A DNA stretch of 6,940 bases from assembly GCA_002085385.1 (NCBI GenBank), contig NATO01000073.1, forward strand, positions 1-6,940, given 5' to 3'. This document shows positions 1 to 6,459 of this stretch, in pieces. A model generated the notes under the pieces. It was not told the DNA's origin. It searched no databases and worked only from the letters and a program-made list of their open reading frames with translations. The first letter of the stretch is position 1, and each line of letters begins with the position of its first letter. The position numbers and the translations under genes were made by a program. This DNA comes from a candidate division Zixibacteria bacterium 4484_93. Lineage in GTDB: Bacteria; UBP14; UBA6098; 4484-93.

Positions 1-2481
1 ATAGAGATAAATTCCTGTTGAGAGGTTCGATGCATCCCATAGGAAGATGTGAGAGCCTCTATCCTTTCGTCCGGAGAACAACTCGTCTATCTTTTCACCC
101 AGCAAATTGTATATCGAGATGGTTATATCCGCTGGATGCGGAAGGTTTATCCTGATTTTTGATAGGTTATTGAACGGGTTCGGAAATGCGTCGATGGACA
201 CTGTATTGGGGGTTGTATTCTGCTCCTCGTCGATGCCGACATACTGTTCAACTGTCAGACGGATGATGTTGTATCCTGTCATTTCCGGTGTTGCCCAGAA
301 GGTGTAATGTTCTCTCCATGTTCCGCGGTAGCAGTAGTAATTTGTGTAATGTGGAACGCCGTTCTGGTCGTCTACGAGTATAGCGGGGATACTCCCTATC
401 TCACCGGAGACATATTCTATCCCCACGATGATTCCCATATTGTATGGAAGGGGCAGCTCGAGCTCTGATACATCGATGCTTGCAAGCTCCGGGTGGAATG
501 CTGTCGTATGCACGGGGTCGGATTCGGCGATAAGCTCGTCAGGCATCGTATCCTCGCCAACAGAATAGAAAACAGCCTTTATATGTGCGGAGCCTGTATA
601 AGCAAAATCATACATATCTGCTGACACCCCAACAATGCGATACTGGTAGATGGTGTCGTCTGCGACAAACCGTGTTGCGATAATGTCACCAGAATCCCAG
701 GAGCCGAGGTATGTGCTTGCAACGCCATCATCGTAGAAGATGTCGAATGTATCGAGGACCACCTCGCCGATGGCGGGGATTGCTGTTACGATGTTTGAGT
801 ATCCGCTCTCGTTCGAGTCGTAGAGTGCCGTCACGACATATTGATATCTCGTGTCGTTGACCACATCCGAATCGTAGTAGTGGGTCAATGGGGTTTCATC
901 TATCGGCGAGAATGAGTCGAGCCCCTCTATCCTACGGTATATCCTGTATGCGTCGGGAGTGGCGCCTGATGGCTCTGTCCAGAAAAGTGGAACCATACTA
1001 TCCCTTCCGCTTATCCCTCGCAGGTTGGATGGAGGCGGAAACTCTGTCGAGCCGATGGTGGCAGCGTAAGTGTAGCTATAACCTGTCAGCCTGCCGGTTG
1101 TCGGTATGATGATTGCGATTATCTGGTAGTAGTTCTCGAACCCATCGACAGTTATGAGTGTGTTCCCTGATGATGGCACATCGTAATATTCAAAGCTGTA
1201 TATCCCTGATAAGTCCCTTTTTATAAGAGCAATCTTCCAGGAAACAGTCGATATTCCGCTGAATGAGAACTGAAATGTCCCGACATACGGTATGGGGTTT
1301 CTGAGGTTTATATAGTTTGCCCCGAGATACTCTGGCTGATGCACCGTTGTCATCCCCGAGACAGGATACACGGTATGCGTTCTCTCCATCCTGATACCAG
1401 GATAATCTGCTCCGTCGGGGTAGAATCTCTCGGGGTCAGCATACACTCTGGTAAAGTAGTTCCAGATGCAGAAATCTACCACCTCATCGGGCAGGTTTGA
1501 GCCGTGTGCCTCGTATGAGCTTGCGAGAGCCTCCTCGGCTGTTTCATAACGGCAGTTCTCCCATATCTCCTTTATAATATCTATCCCGTGCTTCTTCTCA
1601 TTGAATATATTGAAGATGGCTGTTCCATACTCATGCTCCCCATCGGATGTGAAGAGCGATTTCTGTGGATAATCGAACAGGAAATCGAGGTAGTGATAGT
1701 AGTCATTGACATACGGGTATGCCCGCTCCTCCATCCATACGGAGCACATCTCCATCCACCAGGTTCGCTCCCAGCCATCGTATGCCGCCTGAACCGTATG
1801 GAAGAACTCATGGGCTGCTGTCACCTTCGATGCTCCTGCTTGTCTTCCTTCTGGGTCGTCGTTATCGGGGAAGCCGGCGAAATCATTCTCAATCAAGATA
1901 TATGCAGAGTAATCGCTCCATTCCGCATCTCCAGGAGACTCTATGTAGGTTACTCCGTAATCCTCCATATCGACAAGGTAGACATCGGTTCTGTCATCTC
2001 CGCCAGCCTCACCATCCGATACGGGAGGGAAATAATCGAGCGTGTCCACGATGAGGGAATACGCTCTCTCGAGATAACCTCCCATATTGTGAACATACTC
2101 GGTCGATGGGACCCTGTTTTCTCCTGTTGTTGTATAATGGATTTTGAAATGTCCACCGGAGGAATTGTATGTTCTCGTCAATCCGGCAGGCCGGTCGAGT
2201 AGCCCCTTTATCCGGGAGCGAAGCTCGGGTGAGTATCCATCCAGTTCCTCCATCACCCTTCGGACAAAGGCTGTTCCCTCGCGACCCTTTGTATCGCCGA
2301 TAAGATACGCAGGCAGTCGAGATGGACATCTCAGGGCAAGCAGTTTGTAATAGATTGCATCCTCCTGGGAGATGAGTAGATTGTTTCTCGCTATGTCTAT
2401 CTTCTCAAATGTGGTTGTGGCAGATACCACCCCGACAGATAGAAGCGTCAGGGCAAAGATAATAAAAAGAAACTTCCTCAT
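1..2481 (-). CDS. Secreted HEXXH zinc metalloprotease (MXAN_6640-like) with FN3-like and C-terminal sorting domains, 3' end missing
   Basis: The reading frame is open for 827 codons from the ATG at 2481-2479 to the window edge with no stop. Residues 1-21 form a signal peptide (MRKFLFIIF... ending VVSA), probably cut after A21. The catalytic region spans roughly residues 85-365. It contains GGHFKIHYTTTG near 109-120 and the zinc motif HEFFH at 224-228. Downstream, WWMEMCSVWMEE (241-252) supplies E244, E251 or E252 as candidate third ligand. This layout fits what I recall of the MXAN_6640-type putative metalloproteases. A beta-rich region follows (about 368-480), then an FN3-like domain (about 482-569), then a jelly-roll-like region beginning FYDDGVASTYLGSW (to about 745). 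From residue 761 the sequence (AFPNPFNN, then ITISIYNLLGEKI, then LWDASNLSTGIYLY) matches a FlgD-like/T9SS type A sorting domain. Probably only 15-20 residues are missing. It is likely exported and surface-bound or released; substrate unknown. The exported-protease call is firm, the subfamily less so. Confidence -1.
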   Translation of the reverse strand, partial: MRKFLFIIFALTLLSVGVVSATTTFEKIDIARNNLLISQEDAIYYKLLALRCPSRLPAYLIGDTKGREGTAFVRRVMEELDGYSPELRSRIKGLLDRPAGLTRTYNSSGGHFKIHYTTTGENRVPSTEYVHNMGGYLERAYSLIVDTLDYFPPVSDGEAGGDDRTDVYLVDMEDYGVTYIESPGDAEWSDYSAYILIENDFAGFPDNDDPEGRQAGASKVTAAHEFFHTVQAAYDGWERTWWMEMCSVWMEERAYPYVNDYYHYLDFLFDYPQKSLFTSDGEHEYGTAIFNIFNEKKHGIDIIKEIWENCRYETAEEALASSYEAHGSNLPDEVVDFCIWNYFTRVYADPERFYPDGADYPGIRMERTHTVYPVSGMTTVHQPEYLGANYINLRNPIPYVGTFQFSFSGISTVSWKIALIKRDLSGIYSFEYYDVPSSGNTLITVDGFENYYQIIAIIIPTTGRLTGYSYTYAATIGSTEFPPPSNLRGISGRDSMVPLFWTEPSGATPDAYRIYRRIEGLDSFSPIDETPLTHYYDSDVVNDTRYQYVVTALYDSNESGYSNIVTAIPAIGEVVLDTFDIFYDDGVASTYLGSWDSGDIIATRFVADDTIYQYRIVGVSADMYDFAYTGSAHIKAVFYSVGEDTMPDELIAESDPVHTTAFHPELASIDVSELELPLPYNMGIIVGIEYVSGEIGSIPAILVDDQNGVPHYTNYYCYRGTWREHYTFWATPEMTGYNIIRLTVEQYVGIDEEQNTTPNTVSIDAFPNPFNNLSKIRINLPHPADITISIYNLLGEKIDELFSGRKDRGSHIFLWDASNLSTGIYLY

Positions 2482-2488
2482 AGTTTGC

Positions 2489-2495
2489 ACCTCCT
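2489..2495 (-). promoter_or_regulatory. Strong Shine-Dalgarno sequence of the metalloprotease gene
   Basis: On the minus strand the sequence reads AGGAGGT, followed by 7 nt and then the ATG at 2481-2479. This is a near-perfect anti-16S match at ideal spacing. It fixes the start of the metalloprotease, which is also confirmed by the signal peptide beginning there. Most rightward genes in the window lack such a site. Confidence -1.
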
Positions 2496-2504
2496 CGCAA
2501 AAAG

Positions 2505-2535
2505 AATATATTATGAGTTTTATCTCTCTTGTCAA
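2505..2535 (-). promoter_or_regulatory. Candidate promoter of the metalloprotease gene
   Basis: The minus strand has a perfect TTGACA at 2535-2530. It can pair with TAATAT at 2513-2508 (16-bp spacer) or TATATT at 2510-2505 (19-bp spacer, a longer gap but the better hexamer). Either would start transcription about 15-25 nt upstream of the ATG, leaving room for the Shine-Dalgarno sequence. The assignment rests on sequence only. Confidence -1.
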
Positions 2536-2546
2536 CAATATTTGAC
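2531..2546. repeat. Small inverted repeat between divergent genes
   Basis: GTCAA (2531-2535), 6 nt, then TTGAC (2542-2546) form a perfect 5-bp inverted repeat near the middle of the 95-bp divergent intergenic region. Each arm is also part of a candidate -35 box, one per direction. The symmetry may therefore reflect two back-to-back promoters and not a repressor site. It is too short to be significant by itself. Confidence -1.
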
Positions 2547-2569
2547 TTTTGATATTTTACCTTTAACTT
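2541..2569 (+). promoter_or_regulatory. Candidate promoter of the TPR glycosyltransferase gene
   Basis: TTTGACT begins at 2541 and TAACTT lies at 2564-2569, followed by TTCTTTC and the GTG start at 2577. Read as a Bacteroidota-type promoter it is TTTG-N19-TAACTTTT, against the consensus TTTG / TAnnTTTG. Read as a sigma70-type promoter it is TTGACT-N16-TAACTT, with a weak -10. Transcription would begin at or within a few bases of the start codon. The same arrangement occurs in front of folB. Confidence -1.
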
Positions 2570-2576
2570 TTCTTTC

Positions 2577-4334
2577 GTGAGAGAGAGATTTTATATACTC
2601 ATTCTGCTTTTGGTTGTTTTCCTTATGCTTTCTCCATCTATAAGGTATGATTTCACCAACTGGGACGATAGAGGTCTTGTTCTGGGAAACAGTGTTATCC
2701 GCTCGCTTTCCCCATCGAACATCGCAAGGATGTTCACACCGAGAGCAGGCGGGACATACCAACCGGTCAGGCTGCTTTCTTATGCAATAGACTACAAACT
2801 CGCGGGATACTCGCAATGGATATATCACCTGCATAATATCCTCCTTTACCTGCTGAATATCCTTCTGGTATATCTTATCCTTTCCCATTTCTTCGATAGA
2901 AAATATGCTTCTATTGGTGCTTTTCTGTTTGGATTTCTTCCAGTTCATATCGAAGCTGTTGTTTGGGTTGCTGCACGCAAGGAGGTGCTATCGGGTCTGT
3001 TCTTCTTTCTTGCGATATACCTTTACATCTTGTTCCGCAAGGAAAAAAATGGATGGTTTTTTGTTCTTTCTATTATCTCTTCTTTTCTTGCGATACTTTC
3101 CAAGCCATCGACAATTGTTCTCCCTGGAATGCTTTTCCTTTATGATGTTGCCCTATCCGAGAGAAAATTTTCCAGAACCAATTTCATTCTCTACATTCCC
3201 TATCTTTTTCCTGCTATTCTTGCAGGTGTATATTTTATTCTGCTTGCCGGCACGCAATCCTCCTTTCATACGGGAGGGTTTATCCAGACATTCTTCCTCG
3301 AGTTTTATATCGCTGCAAGATACATCCTGAACCTCGTCTTTCCCTATCATCTTCTGCCGAGGTATATCGTTTCTGCACCGGTTTCTTTCTTGGACTGGCG
3401 GATTATCTTCGGAATTGTGTTTGCCATTGTTTCTATCTATCTTCTCCTGTTCACTTACAAAAAGAACAGAAAAATTTTCTTTGCTCTCGGCTGGTTCTAT
3501 GTTGGGCTTATCCCTGTGTTCAATATAGTCCCTATCTCCACCCTTATGGCTGACAGATATATCTATATCTCCTCGTTTGCCTATCCGTTTGCCCTCTGTG
3601 TTCTTCTCGGCAGGTCGAAGGGGTTAAGAAGGTTTGTATATCCTGTTTTTGGTCTCCTGCTCGTCTGGTATGCTTTCTCCTTTGTTCGGATGGAGAAGGT
3701 GTGGCGCAACTCAGAATCGCTCTGGAGCTATGTTATATCTGTTGACCCCGACCATCCTCTTGCCCATAACAACCTCGGTATGGTCTATGTCGAAGAGAAA
3801 GAATACGAGCTTGCCATTCCTCATTTCAAGGCAGCTCTTAAATCTATGCCGAAATACAAGAGTGCGTTCACAAATCTTTCTGGAGCCTATCTCGAGTCGG
3901 GCAGATACTCTGATGCTATCTTCTGGGGAGAGAAGGCGATGCATCTTTTCCCGGATGACCCGAAGATTATTTTCAACCTTGGCAATGCTTATGCCCGAGC
4001 AGGAGAACCCGAGAAGGCGATACCGCTTTACAGAAAGCTTCTCGAGATGAAGCCGAACGATGTTGATGTTCTTGTGAATCTGGGCATCGTTTATACATAC
4101 GCTGGTGACTGGGAAAAGGCGGCAGCACATTTCCAGAGGATGCTGGATTCGGGGATGAAGGATGAGGTCGTGTATCTTAACCTTGCCTCCGCATACTACA
4201 AAACAGGAGAACTGGATAAAGCGATAGGGTATTTCTCCGAGTTTCTTCGTCTGTATCCTGATTCCCCCGATGCTCCGCAGGTAAGAAAGAACATTAAACT
4301 TCTCAAATCGATGACCGATGAAAGCAAGAGATAG
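2577..4334 (+). CDS. TMTC-like (DUF1736-type) GT-C membrane glycosyltransferase with five C-terminal TPR repeats
   Basis: This 585-residue protein has about ten or more hydrophobic segments in residues 5-370 and a soluble C-terminal tail. The first extracytoplasmic loop has FTNWDD (D30, D31), the acidic motif typical of GT-C enzymes using polyprenyl-linked sugars. PVHIEAVVWVAARKE (122-136) and MADRYIYISS (324-333) are characteristic of the bacterial relatives of eukaryotic TMTC protein O-mannosyltransferases. Five contiguous 34-residue TPRs occupy 394-563 and probably lie in the periplasm, where they could hold an acceptor protein. The likely reaction is transfer of a sugar from a lipid carrier to protein; sugar and acceptor are unknown. 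The start is GTG: an in-frame TGA lies at 2550, no other usual start lies between, and there is no Shine-Dalgarno sequence. Methionine 17 would start inside the first membrane segment and is less likely. The family call is firm, the specific activity inferred. Confidence -1.
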   Translation: MRERFYILILLLVVFLMLSPSIRYDFTNWDDRGLVLGNSVIRSLSPSNIARMFTPRAGGTYQPVRLLSYAIDYKLAGYSQWIYHLHNILLYLLNILLVYLILSHFFDRKYASIGAFLFGFLPVHIEAVVWVAARKEVLSGLFFFLAIYLYILFRKEKNGWFFVLSIISSFLAILSKPSTIVLPGMLFLYDVALSERKFSRTNFILYIPYLFPAILAGVYFILLAGTQSSFHTGGFIQTFFLEFYIAARYILNLVFPYHLLPRYIVSAPVSFLDWRIIFGIVFAIVSIYLLLFTYKKNRKIFFALGWFYVGLIPVFNIVPISTLMADRYIYISSFAYPFALCVLLGRSKGLRRFVYPVFGLLLVWYAFSFVRMEKVWRNSESLWSYVISVDPDHPLAHNNLGMVYVEEKEYELAIPHFKAALKSMPKYKSAFTNLSGAYLESGRYSDAIFWGEKAMHLFPDDPKIIFNLGNAYARAGEPEKAIPLYRKLLEMKPNDVDVLVNLGIVYTYAGDWEKAAAHFQRMLDSGMKDEVVYLNLASAYYKTGELDKAIGYFSEFLRLYPDSPDAPQVRKNIKLLKSMTDESKR

Positions 4335-4923
4335 TCTCCTTTTATTTTTTGTTCCAAGGCTTCTTCCTCCTGTTATAAGGCTCCTTGGTGCGACCTGGCG
4401 TGTTCGCTTTGTCGGAGAAAAGAACTTCCGCTCCCTCGATGGGTTTATCTTTGCTTTCTGGCATGGGGTTATGCTCCCGCTCCTTTACACGCATAGAAAG
4501 AGGAATATAACGGTTCTTGTCTCCGAGCATACCGATGGCGAGATGATAGCGAGGGTTCTTGTCAGGTTCGGCTATAATCTTGTCCGTGGCTCGACAACGC
4601 ATGGTGGAGCGAGAGGTCTGGTTGAGATGGTGAGACTTCTTGGGAGCGGTGCAACCATCGCCATCACTCCGGATGGTCCTCGTGGTCCTATGGAGGAATT
4701 CCAGAATGGGGCGCTCTTTGCTTCCTGGCGCTCGGGTAAGCCGATTATCCCTGTCAGGGTCGAGCCGTCCTCTGCGTGGCATCTCTCCAGCTGGGATAAA
4801 TTTATGATACCTAAGCCGTTTGCGAGGATTACGATACATTATGGAGAGCCGCGGCTCTGTCTCTCTCCTGATACCTTCGAGGGTGATAGGTTGTATCTTT
4901 CCGATTTTATGGGTTTTGTTTGA
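4318..4923 (+). CDS. DUF374 / lysophospholipid acyltransferase-like protein
   Basis: This 201-residue protein matches the DUF374 branch of the LPLAT superfamily, related to lipid A and phospholipid acyltransferases. Visible signatures are FAFWHG (45-50), VSEHTDGE (68-75), VRGSTTHGG (89-97), the diagnostic ITPDGPRGP (116-124) and GKPIIPV (140-146). H71 and D73 in HTDG are the likely catalytic pair by analogy with the His/Asp motif of acyltransferases. The hydrophobic N-terminus (about 6-24) suggests attachment to the inner membrane. It probably acylates a lipid or lipid A precursor, but DUF374 substrates are poorly defined. The ATG lies inside the preceding glycosyltransferase gene (17-nt overlap), which implies translational coupling; no Shine-Dalgarno sequence is seen. 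The C-terminus after GEPRL (about 176-180) is short. Its TGA stop lies within the TTGACA of the folB candidate promoter. Confidence -1.
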   Translation: MKARDSLLLFFVPRLLPPVIRLLGATWRVRFVGEKNFRSLDGFIFAFWHGVMLPLLYTHRKRNITVLVSEHTDGEMIARVLVRFGYNLVRGSTTHGGARGLVEMVRLLGSGATIAITPDGPRGPMEEFQNGALFASWRSGKPIIPVRVEPSSAWHLSSWDKFMIPKPFARITIHYGEPRLCLSPDTFEGDRLYLSDFMGFV

Positions 4924-4947
4924 CAAATCTCGGATTTCGCATATCTT
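4919..4947 (+). promoter_or_regulatory. Candidate promoter of the folB cluster
   Basis: TTTGACA begins at 4919 (a perfect TTGACA at 4920-4925). After a 16-nt spacer, TATCTT lies at 4942-4947, followed by TTCTCAACT and the folB ATG at 4957. In Bacteroidota terms this is TTTG-N19-TATCTTTT. Spacing and the flanking CTTTTCT are the same as in front of the glycosyltransferase gene at 2577. It sits in the 33-nt gap between the DUF374 gene and folB and would give a near-leaderless folB transcript. Confidence -1.
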
Positions 4948-4956
4948 TTCTCAACT

Positions 4957-5325
4957 ATGGGTGTGATAAGAATAAAGAATATGGAGTTTTATGGCTATCA
5001 CGGCGTTTCGAGTGCCGAAAAGACGCTCGGGACACGCTTTCAGGTTGACCTCGAACTCTTCACAGATACAGCCTCTCCGGCGAGGAATGACGACCTTTCT
5101 TTGACGATAAACTACGAGCGGGTCTACGAGGTTGTCAGTGATTTCCTGACAAAGGACAAGTTCCATCTCATCGAGACGCTTGCCGAAAGATTGGTAGATG
5201 AAATCTATAACCGGTTCTCTCCGCGAGGGGTTTGTGTTCGTGTGCGGAAAATGTCGCCGCCGATACCGGGACACATCGGCTTTATTGAGATAGAGACAAA
5301 AAGGGGTATATGCTCCGATGAGTGA
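4957..5325 (+). CDS. folB: Dihydroneopterin aldolase
   Basis: FolB cleaves 7,8-dihydroneopterin to 6-hydroxymethyl-7,8-dihydropterin and glycolaldehyde in cytoplasmic folate synthesis. The 122-residue length is normal for the family. Recognisable elements are FYGYHGV (11-17) followed by E21, INYERVYEVV (51-60) with Y53, LIETLAER (71-78) with the pterin-binding E73, and VRKMSPPIPG (96-105) with the catalytic lysine K98. All the active-site positions I would expect are present. The ATG follows the candidate promoter by only 9 nt and has no Shine-Dalgarno sequence. The gene overlaps folK by 8 nt, and FolK uses its product directly. Confidence -1.
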   Translation: MGVIRIKNMEFYGYHGVSSAEKTLGTRFQVDLELFTDTASPARNDDLSLTINYERVYEVVSDFLTKDKFHLIETLAERLVDEIYNRFSPRGVCVRVRKMSPPIPGHIGFIEIETKRGICSDE

Positions 5326-5824
5326 TGTCTATCTTGTTCTCGGCTCGAACATCGGAGAACCGATGTCTCAACTCAGGGGGGCAGTCTCTATTCTCTCGCT
5401 TATCGGTGATGTCAAGGCTGTCTCATCGGTATATCTTTCCCGTCCATTTGGCAGGAGGAATCAGCCGAACTTCTACAATCAGGCAGTCTGCCTCGAGACG
5501 GATGCGACCCCGCAGGCACTGCTCGATTTTGTCAAGTTTGCAGAACCCCTTCTCGGCAGGGAGCCCCGCGGACAATGGCTCTCGAGGGAGATTGATATGG
5601 ACATAGTCCTTTTTGACAACCTCGTTATTGACACCGAATCCCTCGTCATCCCGCATAGCGGTTTGTATGAGCGTGATTTCTTCCTCAAGCCTATAACCGA
5701 GATAGCACCTGATATGACGGAGCCACTATTCGGCAAGAGATTGTCGGAGATGCTCTCCGAGCTCGAGAACAAAGGAGAAACTTATATTATCAAGAGGTTG
5801 CCATCCTTATGGATGATAGCGTGA
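5318..5824 (+). CDS. folK: 2-amino-4-hydroxy-6-hydroxymethyldihydropteridine diphosphokinase (HPPK)
   Basis: FolK transfers pyrophosphate from ATP to 6-hydroxymethyl-7,8-dihydropterin, the step after FolB and before dihydropteroate synthase. This 168-residue protein is a usual monofunctional length. It has LGSNIG (8-13), the substrate-binding QPNFYNQAV (49-57), and the signature with R84, W87, R90 and the magnesium-binding pair D93/D95 in EIDMDIVLFD (91-100). IPHSGLYERDFFLKPITEIAPD (111-132) carries the conserved H113. The ATG lies within the end of folB (8-nt overlap). A weak purine run (AAGGGG, about 5301-5306) lies roughly 11 nt upstream and could help initiation. No dihydropteroate synthase gene (folP) is present in the window. 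Confidence -1.
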   Translation: MSDVYLVLGSNIGEPMSQLRGAVSILSLIGDVKAVSSVYLSRPFGRRNQPNFYNQAVCLETDATPQALLDFVKFAEPLLGREPRGQWLSREIDMDIVLFDNLVIDTESLVIPHSGLYERDFFLKPITEIAPDMTEPLFGKRLSEMLSELENKGETYIIKRLPSLWMIA

Positions 5825-6456
5825 GGTTCCTGGCGATAGAGGGTGTTATAGGTGTTGGCAAGACAACGCTCGCCAGAATGCTCGGTGAGAAGTTCGCTGC
5901 GAGACTCGTCCTCGAAGAGTTTAAGGAGAACCCGTTCCTTGAGGATTTCTACAAGAACCCGAGAGCCTGGGCACTGCATACTCAACTCTTCTTCCTGCTA
6001 TCTCGCTTCCGTCAGATGAAGAATCTCGGCTCACCAGAGCTTTTTGACACGCTTGTTATCTCCGACTATATCTTCCAGAAAAACAGGATATACGCGAATA
6101 TCAACCTGAGCGACCCTGAGCTTCGGATATTCGAGGATGTAGCGGATGTTCTTGAAGTTGGTATACCGGCGCCTGACCTTGTTATCTATCTCGAGGCGTC
6201 GACGGAGGTTCTCCTCGATAGGATAAGAAAACGGGGACGCTCATACGAGAGGAGGATTGACTTCGACTATATCGGGCGCCTCAACGAGGCTTACAACCAT
6301 TTCTTCTTCAACTTCGATGACTGCCCGCTCCTCATTGTCAATACGAACTCTGTCAATTTCTCCACCGACACAGAGGAATTCACAAGGCTGCTTCGTATCC
6401 TCGACGAGCCGCCTGTGGGAATGAGATACTATAACCCTCAGAAGGAGCTTTTCTGA
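5809..6456 (+). CDS. Deoxynucleoside kinase (deoxyadenosine/deoxyguanosine kinase type)
   Basis: This 215-residue protein belongs to the dNK/dCK/dGK family, which phosphorylates deoxynucleosides with ATP in the cytoplasm for nucleotide salvage. It has a P-loop, GVIGVGKTT (12-20), with K18. EEFKENPFLEDFYKNP (36-51) has the substrate-contacting glutamate region, and ISDYIFQKNRIYA (84-96) is the bacterial form of the catalytic acidic motif. The arginine-rich lid is RIRKRGRSYERRI (138-150). DLVIYLEAS (123-131) is the usual core strand. Base preference cannot be read from these motifs. The ATG at 5809 overlaps folK by 16 nt, with AAGAGG about 11 nt upstream; GTG at 5821 is a possible alternative that would keep the P-loop. 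The gene lies between folate and pantothenate genes, so it is probably co-transcribed with them. Confidence -1.
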   Translation: MDDSVRFLAIEGVIGVGKTTLARMLGEKFAARLVLEEFKENPFLEDFYKNPRAWALHTQLFFLLSRFRQMKNLGSPELFDTLVISDYIFQKNRIYANINLSDPELRIFEDVADVLEVGIPAPDLVIYLEASTEVLLDRIRKRGRSYERRIDFDYIGRLNEAYNHFFFNFDDCPLLIVNTNSVNFSTDTEEFTRLLRILDEPPVGMRYYNPQKELF

Positions 6457-6459
6457 AAA

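Noticed and set aside
1588..2202. A 204-codon open frame on the plus strand
   Set aside because: It lies antisense within the metalloprotease catalytic region. Its translation has no recognisable domain, while the minus-strand frame has a signal peptide, HEFFH and a ribosome binding site.
2009..2329. Possible frameshift in the metalloprotease suggested by shorter minus-strand open frames
   Set aside because: Codon-by-codon reading from 2481 to 1 stays open in a single frame with coherent domains throughout. The shorter frames are out of phase.
2529..2558. Alternative rightward promoter TTGTCA-N18-TATTTT
   Set aside because: It is possible, but the arrangement at 2541-2569 is repeated at the same spacing before folB, so I preferred that one. 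Only 5' mapping can separate them.
2532..2948. A 138-codon minus-strand frame crossing into the intergenic region
   Set aside because: It runs antisense to the start of the TMTC-like gene and would end inside the divergent promoter region. It has no domain and no ribosome binding site that I could support.
4342..4926. A 194-codon open frame on the minus strand
   Set aside because: It is a shadow opposite the DUF374 gene, whose family motifs are clear. The antisense product is arginine/lysine-rich and unlike any family.
4924..4956. A terminator between the DUF374 gene and folB
   Set aside because: No hairpin followed by a T-run is visible in the 33-nt gap, so read-through into folB remains possible.
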